A DNA stretch of 64,000 nt from UBA8752 sp965657965 (GTDB lineage Bacteria; Bacteroidota; Bacteroidia; Flavobacteriales_D; Sanyastnellaceae). The stretch's first letter is position 1. Every line of letters begins with the position of its first letter. Below are positions 16,962-25,112 of the stretch, piece after piece. Both the position numbers and the translations under genes were made by a program. The notes below the pieces were generated by a model. The model was not told the origin of the DNA. It worked only from the letters and a program-made list of their open reading frames with translations, and did not search any database. The stretch spans positions 9,039 through 73,038 of the forward strand of contig CBFHQM010000008.1 in assembly GCA_965657965.1 (NCBI GenBank), in the 5' to 3' direction.

Positions 16962-18254
16962 TTATTCCACTTGGATAACATCCGAGAAATAAGCCGGACC
17001 ATTTTCGCCTTGAATCACAACTGTCCAATGAAACTCTTGACCTGAGCGGCTGAGCGTTCCATTGGGGAGCATCCCATCCCAAGCTTTCACCTTGGTGGTC
17101 TCATACACGATTCGCCCTTGGTCATCTTCTACTCGGAATACAAAGGCCGCATCTTCTCTCAACAACTTTTGTGGGAGAAAGGCGTCGTATCGCCCATCCC
17201 CGTTGGGACTAAACCGAGCCGCTCCACCCAATCCAAAACGGTTCCCAACCACCACACTGTGATGGGCCACCGATTGACAGCCGTGGGCGGAACTCGCCAC
17301 CAATTGAATCACATGCTCTCCGACACGTGACAATTCAAACGCGGTGGCTTCGCCTGCCCGACTTGACTCTCCATCTACAATCCATGTGGATGACGATGCA
17401 TCCCGGCTTCTGTCGCGCAATGAGACCAACGGTAGATCGGATGCCGTAGAAGGCACCTCCCACGTAAACTCCGCTTCCGGAATGGGGTGAATGGTCACCA
17501 AGTTTTCGATCGTTCGGGTCCGAATCACGCCATCGCTGATGCGGGTAATGCTCAGTGTAATGTCGTAAGTACCTGGCGCCCTGAACACATGACTTGGCTC
17601 ATTTTGACTGCTGAATTGACCATCGCCGAAATTCCACAATACGCGAACGTCTTTCAGGGCATTGTCCATGCCAAAACTGATTTCCGTACCCACACAAGCT
17701 TCGGAAGTCTCAATCACAAAGGCCGCGGCTTCTTCTACTGGCAATTCTGCCCAGTTCGAGGGAATCTCAGTGCCCTCGACGTCGGCCATCCCCCTCAAAT
17801 TCGTGGCGGTTTCAGAAGGCTGTGCATTCTGGTTAGCAGACTCCATGACTGGGCCTTGAAATTGGCTTTGTTCAAGCTCTTGGCCTGAATTTCCCTCCAT
17901 TTCTTCTGAAGCAACAACAACCGCGACTTCGGGATCTCCAGTCGCTGGCCCTTGCGAATCCACCAAGACCACTTCTTCCACCGGATGAACTTCGGGTGCT
18001 TCTGGCAATGGATCACTGGGTTCAGACAGCCAAAATGCCCCCCCAACCAATGCCGCTCCTGCAGCAGGTCCAATCAACCAACGCCAGGAAGCCGCTGCGG
18101 TACCTCCCGCTGCTCCACCTGCCATGGCCGACTGCATGGTGGCCCAACTCGGCGCCACAATTCCCGGTGCTTTTTCCAAAGTGGAGCGCAGCCCCCCTTC
18201 AAATCCACCACCTGCGGCCCCGTGCTTCCGCTTGTTTTCTTCTTCTTCGCTCAC
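16962..18254 (-). CDS. Single-pass membrane protein with PKD domain and type B gliding-motility-like C-terminal domain (candidate anti-sigma factor)
   Basis: 430 residues. An N-terminal soluble segment of ~58 residues (polar, with PSWATMQSAM) is followed by one hydrophobic helix at about 59-78 (WLIGPAAGAALVGGAFWL) and then an acidic linker rich in Glu/Val/Pro. Next come a PKD domain (~195-260, VLWNFGDGQFSS ... FRAPGTYDITLSI), a second Ig-like part, and a C-terminal ~90 residues with FSPNGDGRYDAF ... WDGMLPNG, which is a type B gliding-motility domain. There is no cleavable signal peptide, so the helix should anchor it N-in in the inner membrane. It overlaps the ECF sigma gene stop by 4 bases (18251-18254), the usual position of an anti-sigma factor. 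That role is inferred. Confidence 0.85.
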   Translation of the reverse strand: MSEEEENKRKHGAAGGGFEGGLRSTLEKAPGIVAPSWATMQSAMAGGAAGGTAAASWRWLIGPAAGAALVGGAFWLSEPSDPLPEAPEVHPVEEVVLVDSQGPATGDPEVAVVVASEEMEGNSGQELEQSQFQGPVMESANQNAQPSETATNLRGMADVEGTEIPSNWAELPVEEAAAFVIETSEACVGTEISFGMDNALKDVRVLWNFGDGQFSSQNEPSHVFRAPGTYDITLSITRISDGVIRTRTIENLVTIHPIPEAEFTWEVPSTASDLPLVSLRDRSRDASSSTWIVDGESSRAGEATAFELSRVGEHVIQLVASSAHGCQSVAHHSVVVGNRFGLGGAARFSPNGDGRYDAFLPQKLLREDAAFVFRVEDDQGRIVYETTKVKAWDGMLPNGTLSRSGQEFHWTVVIQGENGPAYFSDVIQVE

Positions 18255-18850
18255 TTTTCTCTCAGTTTACGCCTCAGCAACTCCCGCAAATTGCGGCGTG
18301 CCTTGGCGTAGTTCGACTTCGACGTGCCCTCAGAAATTCCCAGTTGACCTGAGATTTCACGATGGCTGTACTCCTCTATGGCATAGAGATTGAAGACCGC
18401 TCTGTACATCGGCGACAACCCTTCCATGGCTTCTAAGATGTCCATCTGCCCCAACCCTGACCACTCCGGTCCTTCCTCTTCATCCGTCACTCTTGTTTCG
18501 GACAACACATCCAACATCTCTTCATTCTCCCCAACCCAATGCAGGTTCTTGTTGGCTCGAAGGGCATCGATGGCCAAGTTGACCATGATGCGCCGCATCC
18601 AACCTTCGAAGGAGCCTTTGAACGTGTATCCGCCAACATTGCGAAACACTTTAAGATATCCATCCTGCAAAACGTCCAGCGCCTCCTGCTCGTTGGGGAT
18701 ATAGCGTCGAATCGCCAGCAACATTTTCGATGCAAATGCCTCGTAAATGCGTTGTTGACCCAACTGCTCACCCGCTTGCGCCGCCAAAACCCAACTTCTC
18801 AGCTGTTCTGGCGATGGAGGTTGTAACGAAGGATTGACGAAACGATTCAC
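18251..18850 (-). CDS. ECF-type RNA polymerase sigma-70 factor
   Basis: 199 residues, GTG start. Region 2 is recognisable (EAFASKMLLAIRRYIPNEQEALDVLQDGYLKVF ... SFEGWMRRIMVNLAIDALR), and region 4 shows a helix-turn-helix (YRAVFNLYAIEEYSHREISGQLGISEGTSKSNYAKARRNLRELL). The N-terminal extension is longer than in the smallest ECF factors, as is common in Bacteroidota. It is translationally coupled to the membrane PKD protein, which probably controls it. Likely targets include the adjacent surface-protein gene. The nearest -7-like box on the minus strand (18877-18884) is weak. Confidence 0.92.
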   Translation of the reverse strand: MNRFVNPSLQPPSPEQLRSWVLAAQAGEQLGQQRIYEAFASKMLLAIRRYIPNEQEALDVLQDGYLKVFRNVGGYTFKGSFEGWMRRIMVNLAIDALRANKNLHWVGENEEMLDVLSETRVTDEEEGPEWSGLGQMDILEAMEGLSPMYRAVFNLYAIEEYSHREISGQLGISEGTSKSNYAKARRNLRELLRRKLREK

Positions 18851-18954
18851 GGATGGTTGCTTCTAAGACTTCGCCCATTCACAAATCAAGTGAATCAAGA
18901 CGCTGACTCGAGCAATATCGAAAGTCCAAAGCACTTTTAAACGCCACCAGCGTT

Positions 18955-18962
18955 TAGTTTCG
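18955..18962 (+). promoter_or_regulatory. Candidate -7 box (TAGTTTCG) of mnmA
   Basis: Five of six fixed positions match TAnnTTTG. Only 4 bases separate it from the ATG at 18967, so the transcript would be leaderless or nearly so. It lies in the 116-bp divergent region between the sigma factor gene and mnmA. Confidence 0.45.
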
Positions 18963-18966
18963 CACC

Positions 18967-20118
18967 ATGCGTGTTGTGGTAGGCCTTTCTGGAGGAGTGG
19001 ACAGCAGTGTGACGGCTCTGCTGTTGCAACAACAAGGCCATGAAGTCATTGGCATTTTCATGCGCAATTGGGTCGATGACACCGTGACCATTGACAATGC
19101 CTGTCCTTGGGTGGATGACGCCAATGACGCCCTACTGGTGGCCCAACATTTGGGCATCCCGTTCCAAGTGATTGATTTATCCGACGCCTACAAGGAGCGC
19201 ATCGTAGAACACATGTTTGCTGAGTACGCTGCAGGACGCACGCCCAATCCAGACGTTTTGTGCAACCGCGAAATCAAATTCGACTTGTTTCGGTCGGCGG
19301 CAAAACAGTTGGGCGCAGACGCCGTAGCCACAGGTCACTACTGCCGAAAAGACACCACGCCCGATGGCGTCCACCGATTGCTGGCCGGTCAAGACGGAAA
19401 CAAAGACCAGAGCTACTTTTTGTGCCAAATCGATCAAGCCCAACTGGCCGACGCCTTGTTCCCGATCGGTGAGCTTGAGAAACCAGAAGTGCGCCGGTTG
19501 GCCAAAGCTTCCGGTTTGCCCACAGCCGACAAAAAAGACAGCCAAGGACTTTGTTTTATCGGCAAGGTGAAATTGCCCGACTTCTTACAACAGCAGCTTG
19601 CCGTCGAACACGGCCCCATCGTCGAAATCCCAGCTGGAGCGGTCATCCAAGGCGAAAACCTTTGGGACCCCCCTGCTTTTGACCTCGGTCAATCCCTTGA
19701 GTTGGGACATCATCCTGGTGCGCATTTCTTTACCATCGGTCAGAGAAAAGGACTGCATCTGGGAGGACGCAAGGAGCCCATGTTTGTGATTGGAAAGGAC
19801 ATGTCCAAAAACACCCTCTTTGTAGGGGAGTCTGATCGTCATCCCGGATTGCTCCGCAGGGGTCTGAGCATGGCTCAGACAGAAGTGCACTGGCTGAGGA
19901 CCGATTTGATTCCTGAATGGGCCGAACCGATGCGGGTGCTTGCTCGCTTCCGATACAGGCAACCTCTGCAAGCGGCCACGCTCACTTTGTGGGGCGACGA
20001 TCAACCGGCCACTCTTGTTTTTGACGCCCCTCAATCTGGAATTGCACCGGGACAATTCGCCGCTTGGCACGATGCCGAAACCGGAGAGGAAGTGCTCGGC
20101 AGCGGCGTCATCTCCTGA
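18967..20118 (+). CDS. mnmA: tRNA-specific 2-thiouridylase MnmA
   Basis: 383 residues. The PP-loop SGGVDSS (residues 8-14) binds ATP. The two catalytic cysteines are Cys99 in NPDVLCNREIKF and Cys196 in SQGLCFIGK, at the expected distance. ATGHY and the C-terminal barrel (FTIGQRKGLHLGG, RYRQPLQAATL) complete the family layout. The enzyme makes 2-thiouridine at the wobble position 34 of Lys, Glu and Gln tRNAs. It is a single gene, divergent from the sigma factor gene and convergent with the GT2 gene. Confidence 0.97.
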   Translation: MRVVVGLSGGVDSSVTALLLQQQGHEVIGIFMRNWVDDTVTIDNACPWVDDANDALLVAQHLGIPFQVIDLSDAYKERIVEHMFAEYAAGRTPNPDVLCNREIKFDLFRSAAKQLGADAVATGHYCRKDTTPDGVHRLLAGQDGNKDQSYFLCQIDQAQLADALFPIGELEKPEVRRLAKASGLPTADKKDSQGLCFIGKVKLPDFLQQQLAVEHGPIVEIPAGAVIQGENLWDPPAFDLGQSLELGHHPGAHFFTIGQRKGLHLGGRKEPMFVIGKDMSKNTLFVGESDRHPGLLRRGLSMAQTEVHWLRTDLIPEWAEPMRVLARFRYRQPLQAATLTLWGDDQPATLVFDAPQSGIAPGQFAAWHDAETGEEVLGSGVIS

Positions 20119-20136
20119 TCCCGTTGCCCGTTTGAC

Positions 20137-21120
20137 TTAAACGTTGCCCTTTAACAGGTAGATGTTGCGTCCTGGGGCATTCCGGGTAATGAGCTCCCCA
20201 AGGAATCCCGCAAGGAACAATTGCAGCCCCATCATCATGGAAACCAGCGCCACGTAAAAAGCACTGATGTCTGCAATGTTTTTGGCTGGCCAACCCTGAG
20301 ACAAGGCCACCATTTTGTAGCTCCCTATTCCGGTGAACAGAAGGAGACCGACAACAAACATGAGGGTGCCCACAACCCCAAAAAGGTGCATGGGCTTGTT
20401 GCCAAACCGACCGAGAAAAGCAATGGTAAGAAGGTCCAAGAAGCCATTGACAAAGCGCTCCAAGCCAAACTTGGTCGTGCCGTACTTCCTCGCCCTGTGC
20501 TGAACCACCTGCTCTCCGATTTTGGAGAAGCCCGCCTGCTTTGCGAGCACGGGGATGTAGCGGTGCATTTCCCCATTGACTTCCACTGCCCGAACCACTT
20601 CTCTTCGATAGGCCTTGAGTCCACAATTGAAATCATGAAGGTGGATGCCACTCACACGCCGGGTCGCCCAATTGTAAAGTTTGGTCGGGACCGTTTTTGT
20701 AAGGGGGTCGTAGCGTTTCTTTTTCCATCCGCTCACGATGTCCAAGCCATCTTCTAGAATGCGACGCTCCAATTCAGGCACCTCGTCTGGACTGTCTTGC
20801 AAGTCCGCATCCATGGTAATGACCACTTTGCCGCGAACCACCTTAAATCCAGAATGAAGCGCTGCGCTCTTCCCGTGGTTTCTTGCAAAACTGATGCCCC
20901 TGACTTTCTCACCGTAACTCGCCTTCAAATCTTGGACAATTTGCCACGATTGATCGGTTGACCCGTCGTCGACAAACACCACTTCGTAGCGTCTGTTTTC
21001 AAGAACACGGTCAATCCAAGACATCAACTCGGGCAAGCTTTCCTCCTCATTATAAAGGGGAACAACAATGCTCAAGTCCATGTCGGCCTGTAGCGGGGAG
21101 GTCAGTGCTTCTGTATCCAC
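20137..21120 (-). CDS. Family 2 glycosyltransferase with C-terminal membrane helices (DPM/GtrB-like)
   Basis: 327 residues from GTG at 21120; an alternative ATG at 21081 would begin MDLSIVVPLYNEEES. GT2 signatures: VVPLYNEEESLPEL, VFVDDGSTD, FARNHGKSAAL, TMDADLQDSP (DxD) and the FNCGLKAYRREV acceptor loop. Two hydrophobic hairpins follow (LFGVVGTLMFVVGLLLFTGIG and VALVSMMMGLQLFLAGFLGEL). The layout matches polyprenyl-phosphate glycosyltransferases (dolichyl-P-mannose synthase, GtrB, ArnC), which charge undecaprenyl phosphate with a sugar for periplasmic GT-C enzymes such as the one at 6411. The sugar is unknown. Confidence 0.9.
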   Translation of the reverse strand: MDTEALTSPLQADMDLSIVVPLYNEEESLPELMSWIDRVLENRRYEVVFVDDGSTDQSWQIVQDLKASYGEKVRGISFARNHGKSAALHSGFKVVRGKVVITMDADLQDSPDEVPELERRILEDGLDIVSGWKKKRYDPLTKTVPTKLYNWATRRVSGIHLHDFNCGLKAYRREVVRAVEVNGEMHRYIPVLAKQAGFSKIGEQVVQHRARKYGTTKFGLERFVNGFLDLLTIAFLGRFGNKPMHLFGVVGTLMFVVGLLLFTGIGSYKMVALSQGWPAKNIADISAFYVALVSMMMGLQLFLAGFLGELITRNAPGRNIYLLKGNV

Positions 21121-21139
21121 GGGTCAATTGTGTCTTCAC

Positions 21140-21159
21140 CAAAGGTGATGTGCAAGTTA
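21140..21159 (-). promoter_or_regulatory. Two overlapping candidate -7 boxes for the GT2 gene
   Basis: On the minus strand TAACTTGC (21152-21159), part of a 13-mer shared exactly with 8610-8622, is followed by CACCTTTG (21140-21147). They lie 20 to 40 bases upstream of the GTG start, in the short gap after DUF4199. Confidence 0.35.
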
Positions 21160-21840
21160 CGCTTTGCCACTCAAGCCGAGTGAGCTGGACCTGCGCTGGA
21201 GAATGGCCGAAACTATGAGGGCAAACAGCGCCACCCAAACTGCACTCAGCATGCCATCCCTAACCTGCCCCCAAAGGGTCAGCGTCTTTTCTGCCTCTTC
21301 TTGGAAGAGGGACATCAAATCCGAGGCACTCATTCCATTGGCTGAGGCACTCAATCCGAGCATGGCATAAGCTTCCATTGAGGTTTCCACCACCAGATCT
21401 ACATAAGGCGCTTTCAAGTCTGGCCGNNNNNNNNNNNNNNNNNNNNNNNNNNNNNNNNNNNNNNNNNNNNNNNNNNNNNNNNNNNNNNNNNNNNNNNNNN
21501 NNNNNNNNNNNNNNNNNNNNNNCCGTAACACATGAAACAGCAACAGATTGAAAAGATTGTAGCCCAAACGCGCCAACCAACCTCCAAACCAAGCCAAGCC
21601 AAAAGCCCGCCCAAAAGACAATGTGCCTTCTTGCTCACGCACCGTGAGCAAAATCATGACCATTACAGCCACCACCACCATGAGAACAAAAGGTGTGGCC
21701 CATGACCCCAACATGGACTCAAAATTCACCAGGTACATGAGCAGGTAGCCTACCAAAATCAAGAATGCACCGGCCAAGGCATGTCCGAACACGCAGTTCG
21801 GCAACAGTGAAGGTGGGATTTCGGTGTCTTTTTCCATCAT
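21157..21840 (-). CDS. DUF4199 domain membrane protein (contains a 96-N gap)
   Basis: 227 codons as written, with 32 unknown where the assembly holds 96 N (21427-21522). Hydrophobic segments are visible at about residues 18-36 (HALAGAFLILVGYLLMYL), 46-64 (PFVLMVVVAVMVMILLTV) and the C-terminus (GMLSAVWVALFALIVSAIL). The central FGRAFGLAWFGGWLARLGYNLFNLLLFHV segment fits DUF4199, a Bacteroidota membrane family of unknown function. The frame stays open across the gap only if its length is right. The next gene on the strand is the GT2 gene. Confidence 0.75.
   Translation of the reverse strand: MMEKDTEIPPSLLPNCVFGHALAGAFLILVGYLLMYLVNFESMLGSWATPFVLMVVVAVMVMILLTVREQEGTLSFGRAFGLAWFGGWLARLGYNLFNLLLFHVLRXXXXXXXXXXXXXXXXXXXXXXXXXXXXXXXXRPDLKAPYVDLVVETSMEAYAMLGLSASANGMSASDLMSLFQEEAEKTLTLWGQVRDGMLSAVWVALFALIVSAILQRRSSSLGLSGKA
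21427..21522. other. Assembly gap (96 N) inside the DUF4199 gene
   Basis: A run of 96 undetermined bases. The flanking sequence does not duplicate, unlike the gap at 2772. The true length is unknown. Confidence 0.98.
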
Positions 21841-21888
21841 TTTGGCAACTCAGTGCCCGGTGAAAATACACTTGCCGTCCCGCTGTCC

Positions 21889-21896
21889 TACATTTG
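21889..21896 (+). promoter_or_regulatory. -7 promoter box (TACATTTG) of the SRP RNA gene
   Basis: A perfect TAnnTTTG match ending 5 bases before the first base-paired nucleotide of the SRP RNA (21902). The RNA end therefore calibrates the distance from this box to the transcription start in this genome. No convincing -33 element is seen. Confidence 0.7.
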
Positions 21897-21901
21897 TCTC
21901 T

Positions 21902-22008
21902 GAGGGCAAGTCTCCCACGACCAGCTCCCACTCAATCCCCCAGGGTCGGAAGGCAGCAAGGGTAGGTGGTCGATGCGGTGCGATGGGAATCGCTTGCCCT
22001 CTCTTTTT
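21902..22008 (+). ncRNA. ffs: Signal recognition particle RNA, small bacterial type
   Basis: About 100 nt. The conserved core GGAAGGCAGCA with its GGAA tetraloop (about 21948-21958) is present, and the ends pair perfectly (GAGGGCAAG at 21902-21910 with CTTGCCCTC at 21993-22001). They are followed by a T-rich run (TCTTTTT, 22002-22008) as terminator. With Ffh this RNA targets membrane proteins to the Sec/YidC machinery. The following SDR gene starts only 4 bases after the T-run. Confidence 0.92.
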
Positions 22009-22011
22009 CCC

Positions 22012-22836
22012 ATGTCAACATCCTTCCACGCCCAAGCCAAGGTCGTCCTCGTTACCGGTGCCACCACCGGAATTGGCGCGTCCATTGCAGGTGTTCTCGC
22101 CAAGGCTGGACATCGCGTTTGGGGCACAGGTCGGCGGGTAGAAACCCGTGAGCCACAGCCCGGGATTCCGGGATCGGTTGCCCTTGACGTAACCCAACCG
22201 GATTCAGTAGCCCGGGCCCTAGAAATGATTGCGTCTCACGATGGACGGCTCGACGCCGTTGTGAACAATGCGGGAATTGGCATGATGGGCGCAATGAGCG
22301 ACACTCATGAAGAGGAGTTGTTGTCGGTCTATAAAACCAACGTTCTCGGCCTGCATACGGTGAGCCGGCTCAGCACACCTTATTTGGTGGCTTCCAAAGG
22401 GCATCTTCTGCATGTGGGCAGCGTCGCGGGTGTCGTGGGTCTTCCCTTTCGCGGCGTCTATTGCAGTTCCAAAGCGGCGGTGGAACTGATCGCAGAAGCG
22501 CAAAGCATGGAGCTCGCCCGACACGGCGTTCGAGTGACCGTCCTGAGGCCTGGCGATTTCAAAACGGCCATCAACAACAACCGCTTGAGGGTGGCTGCGC
22601 CCGATTTGCAAATCAACCCCGGATTTGAAGCGGTTTGCGAAGCTGTCAATGCAGAAGTTGCCCACGCAAAAGACCCGGAAGACATGGGCAAGGCGGTGCT
22701 CAAACTGCTCGGTCAAAAGCGGCCTCCTCTGTATGTCACGGTGGCTCCTCCCCTCCAAAAATTGGCCATTGCGCTCAAACGGTGCCTCCCGGCGCGCGCA
22801 TTCGAGAAGCTGATTGCAAGACGGTATCCGCTTTAA
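22012..22836 (+). CDS. Short-chain dehydrogenase/reductase (SDR) family oxidoreductase
   Basis: 274 residues from the ATG at 22012. Classical SDR features: the NAD(P) site TGATTGIG, NNAGIG, the catalytic Ser in HVGSVAG, and Tyr-x-x-x-Lys as YCSSKAA. The C-terminal ~60 residues are longer than in the basic fold and end in a basic helix (ALKRCLPARAFEKLIARRY). The substrate is unknown; a lipid or steroid-like alcohol or ketone is possible. The start follows the ffs terminator so closely that it may be transcribed by read-through. Confidence 0.9.
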   Translation: MSTSFHAQAKVVLVTGATTGIGASIAGVLAKAGHRVWGTGRRVETREPQPGIPGSVALDVTQPDSVARALEMIASHDGRLDAVVNNAGIGMMGAMSDTHEEELLSVYKTNVLGLHTVSRLSTPYLVASKGHLLHVGSVAGVVGLPFRGVYCSSKAAVELIAEAQSMELARHGVRVTVLRPGDFKTAINNNRLRVAAPDLQINPGFEAVCEAVNAEVAHAKDPEDMGKAVLKLLGQKRPPLYVTVAPPLQKLAIALKRCLPARAFEKLIARRYPL

Positions 22837-22860
22837 CGCGAATTAAACCACCGTCTTCCC

Positions 22861-22868
22861 CAACTTTG
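22861..22868 (+). promoter_or_regulatory. Candidate -7 box (CAACTTTG) of the biotin carboxylase gene
   Basis: Five of six fixed positions match TAnnTTTG. It is 4 bases before the ATG at 22873, in the 36-bp gap after the SDR gene. Confidence 0.4.
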
Positions 22869-22872
22869 GGGC

Positions 22873-24396
22873 ATGACCGGAACCGACATCGCCCCCGAAG
22901 GCATTCGTCCCATTCAGAAAGTACTGGTGGCCAACCGCGGAGAGATTGCACTTCGCATCATGCGCACCCTCCGCAGCATGGGCATACGAAGTGTGGCCGT
23001 CTACTCCGATGTAGATGCCCACATGCCCTTTGCACGCTATGCCGACGAGGCGATCCACATTGGCCCTGCCACAGCTTCCGAAAGCTACCTGATTCCACAA
23101 CGCATCTTGGATGCCGCAAAAGACGCGGGGGCCGACGCCATTCACCCCGGTTATGGCTTCCTGAGTGAAAACGCCGCTTTCGCTTCTGCCGTGGAGCAGG
23201 CGGGAATGGCTTTTATCGGCCCACGTCCCGAGAGCATTCAAACCATGGGCGATAAACTCTCGGCAAAAGAAGCCGTGGCCAAACAAAACGTTCCCTTGGT
23301 ACCAGGCTCCGATGGAGAGGTTACCAACTTGGATGATGCCGAGCGCCTCGCGGAGGCCATTGGCTTTCCCATCATGGTCAAAGCGAGTGCAGGCGGTGGC
23401 GGAAAAGGCATGCGCGTGGTTCACGACCCTTCCCAACTCAGGGGGGAGACGGAGCGCGCCATGAGTGAAGCCCGAAGTGCTTTTGGAAACGGAGCCGTGT
23501 TCCTAGAGCGGTTTGTAACCGAGCCTCGACACATCGAGATTCAAGTGCTGTGCGATGCCCATGGAAATGGCGTTCACCTTTTCGAGCGGGAATGCAGCAT
23601 TCAGCGGCGTCACCAAAAAGTTGTGGAGGAAGCCCCCAGTGCCTTGCTCGGCCCAGCTTTGCGCGACAAAATGGGTCGGTGCGCACTGGATTGTGCCAAA
23701 GCCTGTGGGTATGTCGGAGCAGGAACAGTGGAGTTCTTGGTTGACGCAGAGCGCAACTTTTACTTCCTCGAAATGAACACGCGTCTCCAGGTCGAGCACC
23801 CTGTTACCGAAATGATCACCGGCGTCGACCTGGTGGAGGAACAAGTGCGCATCGCCAAAGGGGAACGCCTTCGAATGTGCCAAGAAGACTTGCACATCCA
23901 AGGCCATGCGATTGAACTTCGCGTCTACGCCGAAGATGTCCCCGCGGGATTCCTGCCTTCAACTGGAACACTCTCCACCCATGTCGCACCAGAGGGTCCA
24001 GGCATCCGCGTAGATTCCGGAGTGGAACAGGGCGATGAGATTTCCATCCACTACGATCCCATGATCTCCAAGCTTTGTGCGCACGGAATGGATCGAAACC
24101 AAGCCATCGAAAGGCTCAAACGGGCCATCGATGAATACCACATTCACGGCTTGGAAACCACACTTGAATTTGGCCGCTACGTTTTGGACCACGACGCCTT
24201 TGTTTCCGGCCAATTTGACACCGGGTTTGTGGGAACCCACTTCGATGCAACCCGCTTTGAGCAATACCGTCAAGACCGCGCTGCGGGGCTAGATTGGTCC
24301 GCGGCGACAGCTGCACTCGAATCGAACGAAACCCAACACACCGCTTCCCCAATCTCCTCGACGCCCTCGGCGTGGAAAGGGAGGTACAACTCTTGA
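22873..24396 (+). CDS. accC: Biotin carboxylase subunit (acetyl-CoA/acyl-CoA carboxylase)
   Basis: 507 residues. N-terminal biotin carboxylase domain VLVANRGEIALRIMRTLR, then HPGYGFLSENAAFA; the ATP-grasp glycine loop KASAGGGGKGMRVV; the HIEIQVLCDAHGN, ERECSIQRRHQK and EMNTRLQVEHPVTE motifs; and a C-terminal domain (HAIELRVYAED, YDPMISKL). It catalyses ATP- and bicarbonate-dependent carboxylation of biotin on a carrier protein. No BCCP or lipoyl-like domain is fused and no accB is adjacent, so the partner lies elsewhere. It may serve acetyl-CoA or propionyl-CoA carboxylase; the ~50-residue C-terminal extension beyond AccC fits the acyl-CoA type. Confidence 0.93.
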   Translation: MTGTDIAPEGIRPIQKVLVANRGEIALRIMRTLRSMGIRSVAVYSDVDAHMPFARYADEAIHIGPATASESYLIPQRILDAAKDAGADAIHPGYGFLSENAAFASAVEQAGMAFIGPRPESIQTMGDKLSAKEAVAKQNVPLVPGSDGEVTNLDDAERLAEAIGFPIMVKASAGGGGKGMRVVHDPSQLRGETERAMSEARSAFGNGAVFLERFVTEPRHIEIQVLCDAHGNGVHLFERECSIQRRHQKVVEEAPSALLGPALRDKMGRCALDCAKACGYVGAGTVEFLVDAERNFYFLEMNTRLQVEHPVTEMITGVDLVEEQVRIAKGERLRMCQEDLHIQGHAIELRVYAEDVPAGFLPSTGTLSTHVAPEGPGIRVDSGVEQGDEISIHYDPMISKLCAHGMDRNQAIERLKRAIDEYHIHGLETTLEFGRYVLDHDAFVSGQFDTGFVGTHFDATRFEQYRQDRAAGLDWSAATAALESNETQHTASPISSTPSAWKGRYNS

Positions 24397-24436
24397 ATAG
24401 TCGGGCCATTGCGCAACTTTTGAGTGACATTCTCGT

Positions 24437-24444
24437 TGAATTTG
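24437..24444 (+). promoter_or_regulatory. Candidate -7 box (TGAATTTG) of the DUF4294 gene
   Basis: Five of six fixed positions match TAnnTTTG. It is 4 bases before the ATG at 24449, the same spacing as at mnmA, accC and aroC. Confidence 0.35.
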
Positions 24445-24448
24445 CGCG

Positions 24449-25063
24449 ATGATGCGCCTGTTGACTTCTGCTGTACTGACTTTTTTGTTCCTCTGTGGGG
24501 ATCAAGTCTGCGCGCAGTCCGCAACAAAACCCGACAGCATTCCAGCCGTCGTTGTGCTCGAAACTGCGGTGATCGAACCGGGGCCATCACTCCCCAAGGA
24601 CCACAAATGTCAACCTGGGTCGAAGCGTTTCCACCGCCTCGAAAAACGTGTCCTTAAAGTTTGGCCGTATGCTGAATTTGCCGGGTTGGCAATGGATTCT
24701 CTCGAGAATGAGCTCGCATTCATTTCGGCCAAAAAGAACAGGAAAGCCCTGATCGCTGCCAAAGAAGAAGCCCTCAAAGCACGTTTCGAAGGCGAGCTCC
24801 GCCGGTTGACCATTCGGGAAGGCATCTTGCTCATCCGGCTCATCGACCGACAAGCTCAAAAAACCACTTTTGGCGTGGTCCAAGAATTGAAAGGCCGTTT
24901 GAGCGCATTCATGTGGCAGGGCCTCGCGCGGATTTTTGGACATGACCTGAAGAGTGAATACGACGCCGCAGGGGAAGATGCGGCCATTGAATACATTATT
25001 CAATGCCACGGTTTAGACCAAGCCAAGCCCAAAACCCCCGCGATTGCCGACTCCGTGAAATGA
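24449..25063 (+). CDS. DUF4294 domain-containing exported protein
   Basis: 204 residues with a signal peptide (LTSAVLTFLFLCGDQVCAQ). The body has the DUF4294 pattern: RLEKRVLKVWPYAEFAGLAMDSLE, a helical stretch, then REGILLIRLIDRQAQKTTF and ELKGRLSAFMWQGLARIFG. This is a Bacteroidota periplasmic family of unknown function. It stands alone between accC and the exonuclease/ccm operon. Confidence 0.85.
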   Translation: MMRLLTSAVLTFLFLCGDQVCAQSATKPDSIPAVVVLETAVIEPGPSLPKDHKCQPGSKRFHRLEKRVLKVWPYAEFAGLAMDSLENELAFISAKKNRKALIAAKEEALKARFEGELRRLTIREGILLIRLIDRQAQKTTFGVVQELKGRLSAFMWQGLARIFGHDLKSEYDAAGEDAAIEYIIQCHGLDQAKPKTPAIADSVK

Positions 25064-25112
25064 ACCGCAAATTGGTGGGCCCAAAGTGCGCCTACGCCTT
25101 TGGCTCCCTCGT

